Below are positions 38,229 to 48,657 of a stretch of DNA of 64,000 bases, piece after piece. This DNA comes from an uncultured Prevotellaceae bacterium (GTDB lineage Bacteria > Bacteroidota > Bacteroidia > Bacteroidales > Bacteroidaceae), in assembly GCA_902778255.1 (NCBI GenBank), contig CACYXD010000006.1, positions 1 to 64,000 of the forward strand, read 5' to 3'. A program made the translations under genes and the position numbers. Below the pieces are notes generated by a model, which was given only the letters and a program-made list of their open reading frames with translations, was not told the DNA's origin and did no database searches. Position 1 is the stretch's first letter; every line of letters starts with the position of its first letter.

Positions 38229-41054
38229 TTATTCCTTCTGTGCCGTCTCTTTCGTTTCGCTCTCTTCTGTCGAGTTGTTTTGTTCCTCGTAGTTGATCAC
38301 GCCGTCCTTTACCATTTTCAGCAGTTCAGCCTTGCGCTTGTCATCTTCTTTCTTGCGCAGACGGAAAATCTTCTTGTAGGTAGGTATGCGGCTCACCTTA
38401 TAGGCGTGGTTTCTCTTCTTACGCAGTTCTTCGTTGATGTACCCCTCGTTGAAGTAGTATTTCATCATAGTCTTGTCGGGCGACTTGTCCAAGTCGAAAC
38501 TCTTCCAGAAATAGGCCATGTAGTATGGGTAGTCTTCGGTAGAAATCGTTTCATCGCCATAGCTTACCGAGTCATCGTCTTCCTGCAGGGGATAGACGAA
38601 CTTTTCTTGTCCGTCGCGGGTGGCCCAGAGCAATCCCATGAGGTACCATTTCTTTGGATTGTTATCGTCCATCAGTGTGACATAGTCCCAAGCCTCGGTG
38701 TTACGCTTGTTCAATGTGGGGAACTCTGTATAGAGTACGGCACGGTTGTCGGCAGCGGCATTCTCAAGCATGGTCAGTGCATCTCTGAATTCCTTTTTCT
38801 GCTGGTTGCTTCGACGATCAGCGGGGATCTTCACCAGGTCCTTGAAGTTGATGAAGTTGACCAACTCCTGCACACCCTGCAGGTCGGGATGGTCGCGCTT
38901 CAGTTTGTTGACCAGACCCTTGGCACGGGCAGGTTCATTGAGCATATAGAACATTACCGCCTGATTGAGGATAATCTCCGGACGGTTGAAAGTGATATCA
39001 CTTCCCTGCTTATGATCATTGAATGTGAAAAATCTCTTAGATTCATCAATCAGCGGCTTCAGCATCATCGTGTCGGGAGTACCCTGACGTAGTTTCAGCA
39101 GCGCCATACGGTTGATGATATAAGGTGCAAAGGCACTCTCAATGTCTCCGTTCTTGGTAATCACACGGTCATAGGCAATCTCTGTCAGACGATCCAGTTC
39201 TACGCTGTCTTTTATCTCAGTAAAGATGTTGAAGTAATCACCGTTAGAGAACATACGGTTGGGACTCTTCTTGTAGATCTCTGCAGCTTCTTTTGCTGTC
39301 AGCACCTTTTGTGCGAAGTACTCGTAGGTAAAGGTGATACGGCACTGGCGATCCACCACAGGCTTGATGACCTCTCTATAGTTAGGATGAGCAGCAATCT
39401 TACGCCATGCCACCTCGCGCTGGCCGTTAGACGATGCGATGCACTCACGAACGAAAGCTGCCTCTTCGGTCAGTCCATCCTTTTCAAGCATCTCAGCTGT
39501 ATGATCCCATGTGTCGATAACTGCCGAGATGGTGACGGTCTTCATAGGCGCATTGATCTTGCTCCTTGCCACTTGGGCACGTCCCTCTGCCAGTCGGCGG
39601 TTGGTAGCTTCCGAACCGTCAGGAGAGGCGTAGGCAATCAGCGATCCTTTTGTCAATTCACCACCGCTGTTTCTGATATCGTTCATATCGGCATGAATCT
39701 GATTGACGGTAGCAATATAGGCAGAGTCCTCAATCAGTCGGGTAGAACCGTGCTCAAAGAACATACCAAGGTCTTTTGGCGGGATGCTAACACGACCTTC
39801 TTCCGGCTTCTGATAGAACAGATCCCTGTCAAGCTCAAATTCAGCCACGGTGTTGTTAGCCTCCAGGAACTTAAACGGACGCACGTGCAGGCAGGTGCCA
39901 GGGAATACAGCATCGTGGTAGGCGTGATGATAGTCCTCCATGGTGTATCTCACCATACCGCGATAAGTTTTCTTCTTATCGGGTTTGCGGAACGAGATGG
40001 TGGTGTCAACAAGGATATGTCCCCTTTCATGCTTCAGTCGCTCAATCGGTTTGATATATCCCAACACAGCCATCACGGTATCTTTCTCTACCTGTGTGAT
40101 ATTGGTGATGATACGCTCGTGCTTGACCTCCTGCTTATATTTAGTGTTACCATTTGCATCAACACCATCTTCAATCAATCGGCCACGGCTGTCCTTGATA
40201 GCCATGGTATAGGTGGTGTCGCGCCAGGTGGTATCGCTTCGAATAAAGATCTTGGTGCTCATCACGCGGGCCTGTCCAAGTGTATCTTTATTGGAATAGT
40301 CGAAGTCTTTACGTTTGTCTTGCAGCTCATGGTATTCGCTACCCTCATAGACGGCAGGACGCAGATAGGCGATGGTATCGTCTGTCTGACAATCAATGGC
40401 GTAGGGTAGCAGAATGATGCGTGACTTACTCTCACGAATCTCTGCAGGCAGTTGGTTCAGACTGATCTGGAAGTGCTCAAAGCCATCTTCGAAGTCGAAG
40501 TTATAGCCTGAGTCACCGCCAACTTGAGCCTCACCGAACTTGGTGGTACCCTTCTTACTTAGAATATCTACGGTGACCTTATACTTAAACTTATTACTGC
40601 CTAAGCTTTTACATTCCACGCGGAACTCCTGGTCAGGTGAATCACTGATCGTGGTGCCTTCCCATCTGCCGTTGCCGTCGCGGTGTTTGACTAAGAAGAT
40701 ATGGTTATCCTCATCGAGGATGATAACGCCCGTTGTTGCCAGGCCTTCAAAGGTGAATGTACCTTTTGTCGAAGTCTTACCAGCCTCTTTCTTCAGGATA
40801 TCTCTCAGTTCGGCATCTGATGCATAGTCCACATCACGTGCCTTTTTCATCTTGCGCGCCAAGTCTACGGCTTTCTGTACGTTTGACCAGTGGCCGTAGG
40901 TGATACGCTTATGGATCTCCTTGACGGAGTCGCTTACTTCCGAATCCTTGAAAACAACTTCATATTCATACTCGTTCTGTGCAGAGGCGATATTGATGCC
41001 CGCGATGACGAAGGCTGCCAGTGCAATGAATCTATATAAAAAATGCTTTGTCAT
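38229..41054 (-). CDS. large OmpA-domain envelope protein
   Basis: A 941-residue protein with a signal peptide (IALAAFVIAGINIASAQ). An N-terminal beta-rich half is followed by an OmpA/MotB-like peptidoglycan-binding part near residue 440 (MFFEHGSTRLIEDSAYIATV; YASPDGSEATNRRLAEGRAQ), then helical TPR-like sequence, and an acidic/basic tail ending ESETKETAQKE. It probably ties a surface structure to peptidoglycan. It precedes the barrel gene by 38 bp. OmpA-type proteins are regular members of DUF3575/fimbrillin clusters in Bacteroidales. Confidence 0.8.
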   Translation of the reverse strand: MTKHFLYRFIALAAFVIAGINIASAQNEYEYEVVFKDSEVSDSVKEIHKRITYGHWSNVQKAVDLARKMKKARDVDYASDAELRDILKKEAGKTSTKGTFTFEGLATTGVIILDEDNHIFLVKHRDGNGRWEGTTISDSPDQEFRVECKSLGSNKFKYKVTVDILSKKGTTKFGEAQVGGDSGYNFDFEDGFEHFQISLNQLPAEIRESKSRIILLPYAIDCQTDDTIAYLRPAVYEGSEYHELQDKRKDFDYSNKDTLGQARVMSTKIFIRSDTTWRDTTYTMAIKDSRGRLIEDGVDANGNTKYKQEVKHERIITNITQVEKDTVMAVLGYIKPIERLKHERGHILVDTTISFRKPDKKKTYRGMVRYTMEDYHHAYHDAVFPGTCLHVRPFKFLEANNTVAEFELDRDLFYQKPEEGRVSIPPKDLGMFFEHGSTRLIEDSAYIATVNQIHADMNDIRNSGGELTKGSLIAYASPDGSEATNRRLAEGRAQVARSKINAPMKTVTISAVIDTWDHTAEMLEKDGLTEEAAFVRECIASSNGQREVAWRKIAAHPNYREVIKPVVDRQCRITFTYEYFAQKVLTAKEAAEIYKKSPNRMFSNGDYFNIFTEIKDSVELDRLTEIAYDRVITKNGDIESAFAPYIINRMALLKLRQGTPDTMMLKPLIDESKRFFTFNDHKQGSDITFNRPEIILNQAVMFYMLNEPARAKGLVNKLKRDHPDLQGVQELVNFINFKDLVKIPADRRSNQQKKEFRDALTMLENAAADNRAVLYTEFPTLNKRNTEAWDYVTLMDDNNPKKWYLMGLLWATRDGQEKFVYPLQEDDDSVSYGDETISTEDYPYYMAYFWKSFDLDKSPDKTMMKYYFNEGYINEELRKKRNHAYKVSRIPTYKKIFRLRKKEDDKRKAELLKMVKDGVINYEEQNNSTEESETKETAQKE

Positions 41055-41093
41055 AGGTTTGGATTCGCGATATATCGTTTTTATTATTAGTTT

Positions 41094-41648
41094 CTATTTT
41101 ATCATATACGATATTGACACACCGAAGCGGGTGGGGAGCAGGTAGTAGCCCATGGCGTTGGCACGGTGCATTCCGTTGGTGGTGTAGTCAGTGTCGTAAT
41201 AGTCGCTCTTAAAGTGTTCTTTGTGGCGATAGGCTATGGCGCCAAAGCCCGAGTAGAACTCGAGGTTCAGACGGTGTGTCAGCGGCATCACATAGCCAAA
41301 GGTGAGTCCGGCACCTAAAGCATTTCCTTTATATACCTTTCCCGACCATGTAATATCATAGCTCATAGCCAATCCTCCAGCGCCCACGAAGAAGCTGTTC
41401 ATGGGACGTCCTGAGAAGAAATAGCGGTATTCTGGCTGCAGACCCATTAACCTGACGTCCTTGCCCCATGGCTTATAGGTGCAGAAGGCATGGAGTCCCA
41501 CCACCGAGCGCTCGCCCACGACGATGTCTGTCCCAAGATTGGGTATCATCATCAGGTCCATCAGCGCATTGGTGCCCACCGCCACTTTCTGTGCGTGCAG
41601 TGGCAGTTGCATGATGGTCATTGTCAGGATAAAGAGTATTTTCTTCAT
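41094..41648 (-). CDS. DUF3575 outer-membrane protein
   Basis: A 184-residue secreted beta-barrel-type protein with the DUF3575 pattern: KVAVGTNALMDLMMIPNLGT after the signal peptide, GLQPEYRYFFSGRPMNSFFV, and GLTFGYVMPLTHRLNLEFYS. DUF3575 proteins commonly accompany fimbrillin operons; their function is not settled. The start MKKILF (41648) fits a normal signal peptide better than the ORF start at 41678. Confidence 0.87.
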   Translation of the reverse strand: MKKILFILTMTIMQLPLHAQKVAVGTNALMDLMMIPNLGTDIVVGERSVVGLHAFCTYKPWGKDVRLMGLQPEYRYFFSGRPMNSFFVGAGGLAMSYDITWSGKVYKGNALGAGLTFGYVMPLTHRLNLEFYSGFGAIAYRHKEHFKSDYYDTDYTTNGMHRANAMGYYLLPTRFGVSISYMIK

Positions 41649-41729
41649 TTTTGTTTTTTGTAAAGGATATGCCTGCACACGTTGCCATGCCCAGGCATAT
41701 CCTATTGAAAGGTTTTAACGTTTTCTGAC

Positions 41730-43022
41730 TTAGTTAAAGATCAGAGATTCAAATCCTTGCTCATTTTCATCTTCCCATGCATTCTTCCAAGGCTCCAGGA
41801 CAGCACGTAGCGTGACGAGTCTTGGTCCTGCAATGTTCAGAATAACGCGATAAGTATAACCAGACTTAAACGCAGCGTAATTCTTTAATTGCAAATCCAT
41901 GGGCTGCTCAGCAGGGAATGCAATCCCATCAGTGTTGCGCAGCATTACATTTACTTGAAAACTCGTATGACCAGATGTCGTTGCCGCTTCATCGGGTACG
42001 GGCATCAGAATTGATTGGCCAACATAGACAGTGTCATTGTTGTGTACACGGCGACCTTCATAACGGTTGTATGTCGTGTTGAAAGTATTGATGGAGTCAG
42101 ACGCGGAAAGTAATCCGAAATTCATGTCTTTTACATCAATAAAATCATTTGCAGTGGCATTTGTCCAATCGAAGGTGATTTTACCATCCTGTGTGTTGTC
42201 ATCAAAGTCAGCGATAATCAATTCGGCTGACGTTGGTACATGTGTAATTTGGATAGTGTCCACCATCATATTGTTGGCTGATTCAAATTCTCGACCGACC
42301 ATATTGGAGTCAGGCAAACCAACGATACAGAACTGCAGTCGCATCAGTTTGTGCTCCATCTGCAACGTAGGTATAGAATCAGAGAAGTTCTTTACAACGT
42401 CTCCTGTGATTTCATCTACCTTACGCTGGCGGAAATAACGCGCACTGTAGCGATACTTTTCGTATTCATCGGTCTCAATGGCCCCCTTTGATCTACCATA
42501 GATGATATCGTGCATACCGTCAAGATTGCTCCAACGGATAGTACGACGTTTGTTGGTAGAGATAAGTTGTGCACCTTTGGTCGGATGATATCCATAGAAT
42601 CGATAGCTGTACCAGTTTCCGATAGGATACCAACGGTCTTGACCGTCTCTCCACCGGATTTCTGTACGAGTTCCTCCAGCATCTGTAACGGCATTAGCGT
42701 CAACATTGTCCATCCACACTGCCCATGGGTTTACCTCGGCGTTCCACACGAGAGGTTTCGCTTCTTTGTTGATTTTTGTTTCGTTGGTAGCAAGCATGAA
42801 GATGCCCATGCTATCAACATCAAACAATCCTTGGTTGTCGCTCTCGATAGCACCGAGTGAGCGTGTGAGACGATTTGGCCCTCCTGTTGACAGCTTAATC
42901 TCTACGTTGCCCTCATCAAGGATGGCGGTATTGCTGCTATAGTTTGCAATCTCCTCCTCATTGGAGCAAGCGGCTAAGAGTGCTGCCAACGCTACGGGTA
43001 CTAATGTCTTGCTTATTCTCAT
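41730..43022 (-). CDS. fimbrillin-family lipoprotein
   Basis: A 430-residue lipoprotein (LAACS lipobox, Cys19) with a Thr-Arg-Ser-Leu-Gly element at about 53-57, like the TRG-x-G of its neighbours, and the Mfa-like marks IPTLQMEHKLMRLQFCIVGL and FKSGYTYRVILNIAG. It is the fourth fimbrillin in the leftward operon. It is longer than the 43057 product and rich in Trp/Asn. It may be a minor or tip subunit rather than the main shaft protein; that is a guess. Confidence 0.82.
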   Translation of the reverse strand: MRISKTLVPVALAALLAACSNEEEIANYSSNTAILDEGNVEIKLSTGGPNRLTRSLGAIESDNQGLFDVDSMGIFMLATNETKINKEAKPLVWNAEVNPWAVWMDNVDANAVTDAGGTRTEIRWRDGQDRWYPIGNWYSYRFYGYHPTKGAQLISTNKRRTIRWSNLDGMHDIIYGRSKGAIETDEYEKYRYSARYFRQRKVDEITGDVVKNFSDSIPTLQMEHKLMRLQFCIVGLPDSNMVGREFESANNMMVDTIQITHVPTSAELIIADFDDNTQDGKITFDWTNATANDFIDVKDMNFGLLSASDSINTFNTTYNRYEGRRVHNNDTVYVGQSILMPVPDEAATTSGHTSFQVNVMLRNTDGIAFPAEQPMDLQLKNYAAFKSGYTYRVILNIAGPRLVTLRAVLEPWKNAWEDENEQGFESLIFN

Positions 43023-43056
43023 TATAGATGATGAAAAGTTAATTTAGCTGTTTTTA

Positions 43057-44247
43057 TTAGTCCATGTTATCGGGATCAAGCTCGATGTCGCCACCGTCTT
43101 CCCACTTAACAAGCTCGGTGTAAACCTCGATTTCCTGGATACCGTAAACAATCATCTTGACGTTGTAAGAGTAACCAGCCTTCAGTTCCTCGTTGTTAGC
43201 CAGCTTAACCTTCAGCTTCAAAGGCTCAATCTCCACGGGCATAGGAGTCAGAGGAGCGTTATAGTGGGTGTTCTTAATCTGGTGCATGTAAACCAGCAGG
43301 TCATACTCGGTCTCACCAGGAGCAACCAACAGAGCCTCGCCAACCTTCTGATAGGTGGTACCGCCCATAACTTTGAGTGAATCAAAGTCAGCACGCTGCA
43401 TGGGGTCGAGATAAGACATAGAGTCTGCCTTCAGAGCCAGAGTGTCGGTAGCGGCATTCCAGTTGATACCGATAGTATCGTTGAGTTCTGCAGCAGCACC
43501 ATTCTTAGCAACGATAAACAGGTCACCAGTGTTCTTAGAGATCACCTTCACATCATCAATGATGATAGAGTCAGCTGCAGTGATGTCATTGCCGGGCTTC
43601 ACAGCGAAAGTCAGACGAGTCAGCAGGTGGTTGAATGGGATATGGGGCTGTACACCAGCCTTACGAACAGCCTTTGCTGAGAAGAAATCGTCATTGATAC
43701 CTGTACCAGTAGTATCAACAGCAATACCAGCCTTACCACCCATGATGTCCTGAGAACCATCGATGGTGAAAGCAATCTTCAGCGTATCGTTGGCAATGGT
43801 ATAGTCGGGCTTGCCTGCAACTGCGCTGGTATTGGCAGCATCATCGAGATAGTAACCCCAGAAATCGAAGTTGCCGTTGGCAGGATAGAAACGAATAACG
43901 TCGTCAGCGGGGACAGCGTAATCGTTGGTACCATCGAAACCAGCAGGTGTGTTGAAAATCTCGTTGTCGAAGAGTGGGTTAGCACCATTCATAGCCAGAT
44001 CTAGCGTATCCTTCTTGAACATGAAGATGTTAACCTGCTGGCCATTCCATACGTTAGTAGCCTGAGCGGTGTCACCTACAGTACCAAAACCACGAGTGAT
44101 GGCAGTGGCATTACCCATACCAATCTGAATGGCTACAGGACCATCAGGATTGTTAGCATCGATACCATTGGTAGAAATGGCGTCGTCAGACGAGCAGCTT
44201 GTCAGCATACCTGCTGCAGCAAGTGCGATAAACAAAAACTTTTTCAT
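43057..44247 (-). CDS. fimbrillin-family lipoprotein, candidate major pilin
   Basis: A 396-residue lipoprotein (lipobox MLTSC, Cys18). The Arg52 site in AITRGFGTVG matches the place where type V pilins are cleaved by an Arg-specific protease. The marks PHIPFNHLLTRLTFAVKPGN and ELKAGYSYNVKMIVYGIQEI are typical. Its codon use is more regular and its protein more acidic and simple (ADT/AND-rich) than its neighbours, as expected of an abundant structural protein, so I guess it is the shaft pilin. About 80 bp of A/T-rich sequence precedes it. Confidence 0.85.
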   Translation of the reverse strand: MKKFLFIALAAAGMLTSCSSDDAISTNGIDANNPDGPVAIQIGMGNATAITRGFGTVGDTAQATNVWNGQQVNIFMFKKDTLDLAMNGANPLFDNEIFNTPAGFDGTNDYAVPADDVIRFYPANGNFDFWGYYLDDAANTSAVAGKPDYTIANDTLKIAFTIDGSQDIMGGKAGIAVDTTGTGINDDFFSAKAVRKAGVQPHIPFNHLLTRLTFAVKPGNDITAADSIIIDDVKVISKNTGDLFIVAKNGAAAELNDTIGINWNAATDTLALKADSMSYLDPMQRADFDSLKVMGGTTYQKVGEALLVAPGETEYDLLVYMHQIKNTHYNAPLTPMPVEIEPLKLKVKLANNEELKAGYSYNVKMIVYGIQEIEVYTELVKWEDGGDIELDPDNMD

Positions 44248-44329
44248 TTGCTTAAAATTTTAAGTTAATAAATAAAGATTAATTAAAAAAGAAAATTCTC
44301 ACGTTTATAAATGTTAGACATTATATGAA

Positions 44330-45859
44330 TTAGTAATATATTTCAGTTTCACCATCGTCGGTGTCGATGAGCACCTCGCCGCCTTGTATTCTGCTCGGTA
44401 TGCGTATGGTCGTCTGAATCTCCTGCAAGCCATAGACCATCACCCTGACCGTGTATTCATTGCCGGCGAGGAAGGTTTGTGGGGCTTTCTGCAGCGATAG
44501 GGGCACCTCTGTATGGCCGGTCTTTTTGCTTCCGTCGGAGCCTGTCATCTCGAAATCCATTCTTAGGACGTAGGAGTCGGCGGGGACCACCATCAGCGAT
44601 GAACCGAGTGGGGTGACGGTGCTCTCGTCCCAGGCGTCCTCGTCCAACTGCTTCCCCTGTTCTCTAAGCTTGTTGTTACGCTCGATGACAATGCTATCGT
44701 TAGAATAGTATTTGATTTCTGTGGTGGCCATAGAATCGCTTACCAGTTTGTTGTTCACCGTATCCATTTTAATATCCTGCATACACAACAAGGTATCTAT
44801 GTCGTTCCACACTACACCCACCTCCTCGCGCTTGCGAGAGGCAACGGTCAGCGTGCCTTTGTAGCGCGACTTAACACCAACCCTGGTCACCTTGATGCCC
44901 TTGGCATTATGATGGGCGGGGATGCACTCGAACTTCATACGAGCTAGTTTGTGCTCAATGTCAATCGTTGGATGGATGTTATATTGACTGGCATAGCTAC
45001 AATAACCGCCAATCGTTCTGATGGTATCAATAATAGCAGCTACAGTATTATCCTTGGCATTATCTTTTAGCGATTTCCAAGTCTGGTAGATGATGCTCTT
45101 CTGGGCTTCAGCCGTTTTACTTTCAGCTAGAGTAATCTGTTCACGCAGATTGTAAGACATACCACACATCAAGTCCTGTGAGCCGTCTATCTTTATTTTA
45201 TAGGCCACGCGGTCTGTTTGACGTGCTGTGCTGAGGTTTTCAGTTATAATGTCGTCAAGATGGTAGGCAAAGAAGTTATAGGGCACCTTTGTGTTGATGG
45301 GACTATAATAGAAACGATTGTAGTTCTTGAGGGTGTCTTCACGATAGTCCTTACCGTCGTAGTAGGGAGCTAACTCTCCCGAGTTGACATGGGTCTGCAA
45401 TCCGTAATAGTAGTCTTCGCCATCGAGCAAACAGTTGAAGTTGTTTACGGTATCGACCAACAAGCGGTTGGCGATATGGTCTTTGGCATATACCCAGTAA
45501 CGGAAGTCTGGTTCAGATTTGAGTTCAGGTTTGTCAGACTCTTGATAGACGCTATCGCGGAAAGCAAAGACATAGAAGGGCGATTGGGTGACGCGCATGG
45601 CATTGATAGCATCATCCACACCCGACTTGGTGGTATCCTCGAAGGCTCCCACACCACGCGTTAAACCGAAGATGCTCTGCTCGTTGATATAGAGCACGAT
45701 GGGGATACGTCCACCCCCCGTCTCCTGGTTGCTAATCTCGGGCAGACCATGGGTATAGTCGTACGATCCTATGTTAGGATAGTATTCCGAGCACGCCCCC
45801 AGTACAACTGCGGCCATCAGCGTAGCTATGAGAGTTTTAACAACCTTGATGCGTGTCAT
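44330..45859 (-). CDS. fimbrillin-family lipoprotein
   Basis: A ~509-residue lipoprotein starting MTRIKVVKTLIATLMAAVVL and a GACS lipobox. The true start is 45859; the longer ORF runs into the previous gene. LTRGVGAFED (Arg68) is the presumed cleavage point. It is a clear paralogue of the next gene upstream: both have SLMVVPADSYVL/YI, RYKGTLTVASR and STARQTDRVAYKI. The end (QGGEVLIDTDDGETEIYY) is acidic. It is probably an accessory pilus subunit. Confidence 0.85.
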   Translation of the reverse strand: MTRIKVVKTLIATLMAAVVLGACSEYYPNIGSYDYTHGLPEISNQETGGGRIPIVLYINEQSIFGLTRGVGAFEDTTKSGVDDAINAMRVTQSPFYVFAFRDSVYQESDKPELKSEPDFRYWVYAKDHIANRLLVDTVNNFNCLLDGEDYYYGLQTHVNSGELAPYYDGKDYREDTLKNYNRFYYSPINTKVPYNFFAYHLDDIITENLSTARQTDRVAYKIKIDGSQDLMCGMSYNLREQITLAESKTAEAQKSIIYQTWKSLKDNAKDNTVAAIIDTIRTIGGYCSYASQYNIHPTIDIEHKLARMKFECIPAHHNAKGIKVTRVGVKSRYKGTLTVASRKREEVGVVWNDIDTLLCMQDIKMDTVNNKLVSDSMATTEIKYYSNDSIVIERNNKLREQGKQLDEDAWDESTVTPLGSSLMVVPADSYVLRMDFEMTGSDGSKKTGHTEVPLSLQKAPQTFLAGNEYTVRVMVYGLQEIQTTIRIPSRIQGGEVLIDTDDGETEIYY

Positions 45860-45915
45860 TTTATCTTGTCTATTTTTTCTTTCTTCTGTTATATGACTAT
45901 GTGAGGAGTGTCTCG

Positions 45916-47352
45916 TTAGTTCTCTTCGAGATAAATATCTCCACCATCGCCCCAACCTATAGGTCTGGCATAAATTTCGGGTTCCTCTAAGCCTTTGATG
46001 AGCACCTTAACCTTATATTCTTTGTCAGCGCTGAAGGTCTTGGGTTCATTCTTTAGTGTCACGAGTATATTTTTGGTGGTATAAGTGAAGTTTTTTCCTT
46101 TTTCAGTCTTTTCTAAGACCATTTTAATGTAGTAGGAGTCGGCTGGCACCACCATAAGCGAAGACCCCAGCGGGGTGATGGTTTTAATTTTTTCCCATTC
46201 TTCCTGCTCGATGTAAGATTCTTCGCTTGGATCGTATTTGATTTCTGTGGTAGCCATAGGCTGGCTTACCAGTTTGTCACCTACTTTCTTAATATCCTGC
46301 ATATACAAAGTGTCGATGTCGTTATCCCAAACAACACCCACTTCCTCCACATTACGAGAGGCAACGGTCAGAGTACCTTTATAGCGAGACATGATACCAA
46401 GTTTGAGCACACGAGTATCCTTTGCAGACTTGCTGGCAGGAATGCACTCAATCTTCAGACGAGCCAGTTGGTACTTAAGGTCAATCGTGGGATGGATGCC
46501 GCGGTGACCTGCAAAGGTGCAATAGCCGCCAATTCCACTAATCTTGGTGCGTTCGTTCTGCGAGAGCGATTTCCATTTCTTGTAGATGGCACTTTGCTCA
46601 CGGGGTACGGTGTCTTTGCCCTCAGCTATTTTAATCTCTTTCATCAGATCCGCTTTGCCGCACATCAGATCCTGCGAACCATCAATCTCGATGTTGTAGG
46701 CCACACGGTCTGTCTGGCGGGCTGTGCTGAGGTTGGTAATCTTGATGTCGTCAATATAATAGGCAAAGAAGTTATAGGGCACCTCTGCGTTGGCAGAACT
46801 GTAATAGAATCGTTGGTAGCCAGTAAGACCGCCGAGATTCCGATAGTCCACGCCATTGTATTCGGGAACCAGCTGCCCATTGTTGAAGTGTGTCTTCAAT
46901 CCATAATAGTAGTCATCGCCATCAAGCAGACAGTGGAAGTTTAAATTGTCGGACGATGAACTGCCTGTGTTGCTTTTGGCATATACCCAGCGACTGAAGT
47001 CTGGCTCTGACAGGAGTTCCTCATTGTTGGACTTTACATATTTACCGTCGCGGAAGGCAAAAACATAGAAAGGCGCCTGCCAGATGCGCAAGACGTTAGC
47101 CGTATCCTGCGGGTCGAAGGCTCCTATACCTCGAGTCTGAGACTTTACGGGGAAGTTGCCCTGCGTGTTGGTAGAGAGCACAATGGCGTCCAGAGGGTCC
47201 CGACTGACTGGATCGGTGGTGCCGGTCTGTCCCTGAGAAGAGCTCTGCTCCAAGGAATCATAGCTCAATCCCGGGTAAGAATCCGAACAGGCACCGAAAG
47301 CAGTGGCAGCCAGTACGGCAATGAGTGTTTTGACAACTTTAATATGTGTCAT
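45916..47352 (-). CDS. fimbrillin-family lipoprotein, paralogue of the downstream gene
   Basis: A 478-residue lipoprotein (MTHIKVVKTLIAVLAATAFG, ACS lipobox). QTRGIGAFDP (Arg74) is the probable cleavage site. Shared blocks with the 44330 product include YYGLKTHFNNGQLVPEYNGV, IDGSQDLMCG and TPLGSSLMVVPADSY, so the two arose by duplication. Only 56 bp separate the two genes. It is likely a minor pilus subunit. Confidence 0.85.
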   Translation of the reverse strand: MTHIKVVKTLIAVLAATAFGACSDSYPGLSYDSLEQSSSQGQTGTTDPVSRDPLDAIVLSTNTQGNFPVKSQTRGIGAFDPQDTANVLRIWQAPFYVFAFRDGKYVKSNNEELLSEPDFSRWVYAKSNTGSSSSDNLNFHCLLDGDDYYYGLKTHFNNGQLVPEYNGVDYRNLGGLTGYQRFYYSSANAEVPYNFFAYYIDDIKITNLSTARQTDRVAYNIEIDGSQDLMCGKADLMKEIKIAEGKDTVPREQSAIYKKWKSLSQNERTKISGIGGYCTFAGHRGIHPTIDLKYQLARLKIECIPASKSAKDTRVLKLGIMSRYKGTLTVASRNVEEVGVVWDNDIDTLYMQDIKKVGDKLVSQPMATTEIKYDPSEESYIEQEEWEKIKTITPLGSSLMVVPADSYYIKMVLEKTEKGKNFTYTTKNILVTLKNEPKTFSADKEYKVKVLIKGLEEPEIYARPIGWGDGGDIYLEEN

Positions 47353-47397
47353 TATATATATTGTATTCTTTTTCTTATTCGTTTATTATAATGTTTC

Positions 47398-48657
47398 TTA
47401 GATATCAACGATGATACGCTCCTCTATGGCCTTCCACTGGTCTAGGCCCTCGTTGTTATCGCTGTTCTCGATGATATTGGAACCATCTAAAACAATCTTG
47501 TCGATAATCTCCAGCGTCGCTTTGGCCTTGGTTATGTAGGCGTTCTGTTTATCCAAGGTGGTGGTATACAACTTAGCTTTCTCGAGCGTGTTGTAGAGGT
47601 TGATGTTGCCTGGAAAATGTTTGACTTTGCGCTCACTGTTAGGGTCATCAGGATCAATGGGAGAGCTGCAGTATATAATCAAATGTATGATTCCTGGACC
47701 TGTGTAGATGTTCTTTTGCTGGTTTCTCACCAGTGTTGGTACATCGATGATAGCCTCGCAGTCAACTTCTTCGTTGGCATCGTTGTCGGGTGTTACATTT
47801 GCCCGCCACATCATTTTGGCAGTCTTGGTGATGTCAATATAGCGGTTGCTCAGGTTCACCTTATAGGGTATACCAGACACCTCGCCGAAGACGGAGTCGA
47901 CGGTGAAGGGATGAGGATTTGTGTCCCCGTTCTCAAAAACTGTGGATAAAAGCTTTTTGATATGGAACTTGAAGGTCAAGCGCTGGGTTAAGCGCATCTT
48001 GTCATTGAACCTGAACTTCATATGGTAGTTGCGGTTCTTAAGCAGTTGTCTCACCGTCAGCGTGTCGTAATAGACGGCACGGGCTTCGGGCTGTATGTAG
48101 CCGGCATAGTCGTTAAGATCAGTCCATCCCTCCCATTTTGGAATAATTTTGACGAGGTCTGGACTGCTCTTATCATATGTTTTGAAACTGAAACTCAGGC
48201 TCTGTAGGGGGATGTTGTCGTTGTAGATATAGTTGTCGACATCGGTATAGTCAATCTCGCTGTTGGAACCATTGAAGCATACGAACTTATACTCGCCTGT
48301 CTTCACCTTGAATTGCTTGATGGTGTCGGTCTTGGTCTGTCCAGGATACGTCACTACCGGCTCCACAGCATTGCGGATATACTTGCCTGCCGAGGGTTTG
48401 TTGGCATCACCCTTGCAGGCCACTATGACCGAGCTCTTCCACATGTTGATGACACGGTAGGCCACCACATACATCGAATCGGGCTGGTTGGCTCCGGGAC
48501 GTAATTCTTTATCGAGACCGCTCCAGTCGAAACCATAGCTGACAGTCGCCGTATGGGGGTGCTCGTCAACGGAATCGGGGCAGAACTCCACATCGGTGCA
48601 CGATGTGAAGAAGCCCGCCATGAGGGCCATGATGACTATGATCAGCTTATGCTTCAT
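47398..48657 (-). CDS. DUF5119-like lipoprotein
   Basis: A 419-residue lipoprotein (lipobox FFTSC, Cys20) of the kind found at the head of Bacteroidales fimbrillin operons (DUF5119-like: VEFCPDSVDEHPHTATVSYG, then DWSGLDKELRPGANQPDSMY). It contains further beta-sandwich-type sequence and ends IEERIIVDI. It may anchor or cap the pilus in the outer membrane, in the way Mfa2 does, but similarity to Mfa2 itself is not evident by eye. Its 5' end overlaps the upstream gene by 11 bp. Confidence 0.72.
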   Translation of the reverse strand: MKHKLIIVIMALMAGFFTSCTDVEFCPDSVDEHPHTATVSYGFDWSGLDKELRPGANQPDSMYVVAYRVINMWKSSVIVACKGDANKPSAGKYIRNAVEPVVTYPGQTKTDTIKQFKVKTGEYKFVCFNGSNSEIDYTDVDNYIYNDNIPLQSLSFSFKTYDKSSPDLVKIIPKWEGWTDLNDYAGYIQPEARAVYYDTLTVRQLLKNRNYHMKFRFNDKMRLTQRLTFKFHIKKLLSTVFENGDTNPHPFTVDSVFGEVSGIPYKVNLSNRYIDITKTAKMMWRANVTPDNDANEEVDCEAIIDVPTLVRNQQKNIYTGPGIIHLIIYCSSPIDPDDPNSERKVKHFPGNINLYNTLEKAKLYTTTLDKQNAYITKAKATLEIIDKIVLDGSNIIENSDNNEGLDQWKAIEERIIVDI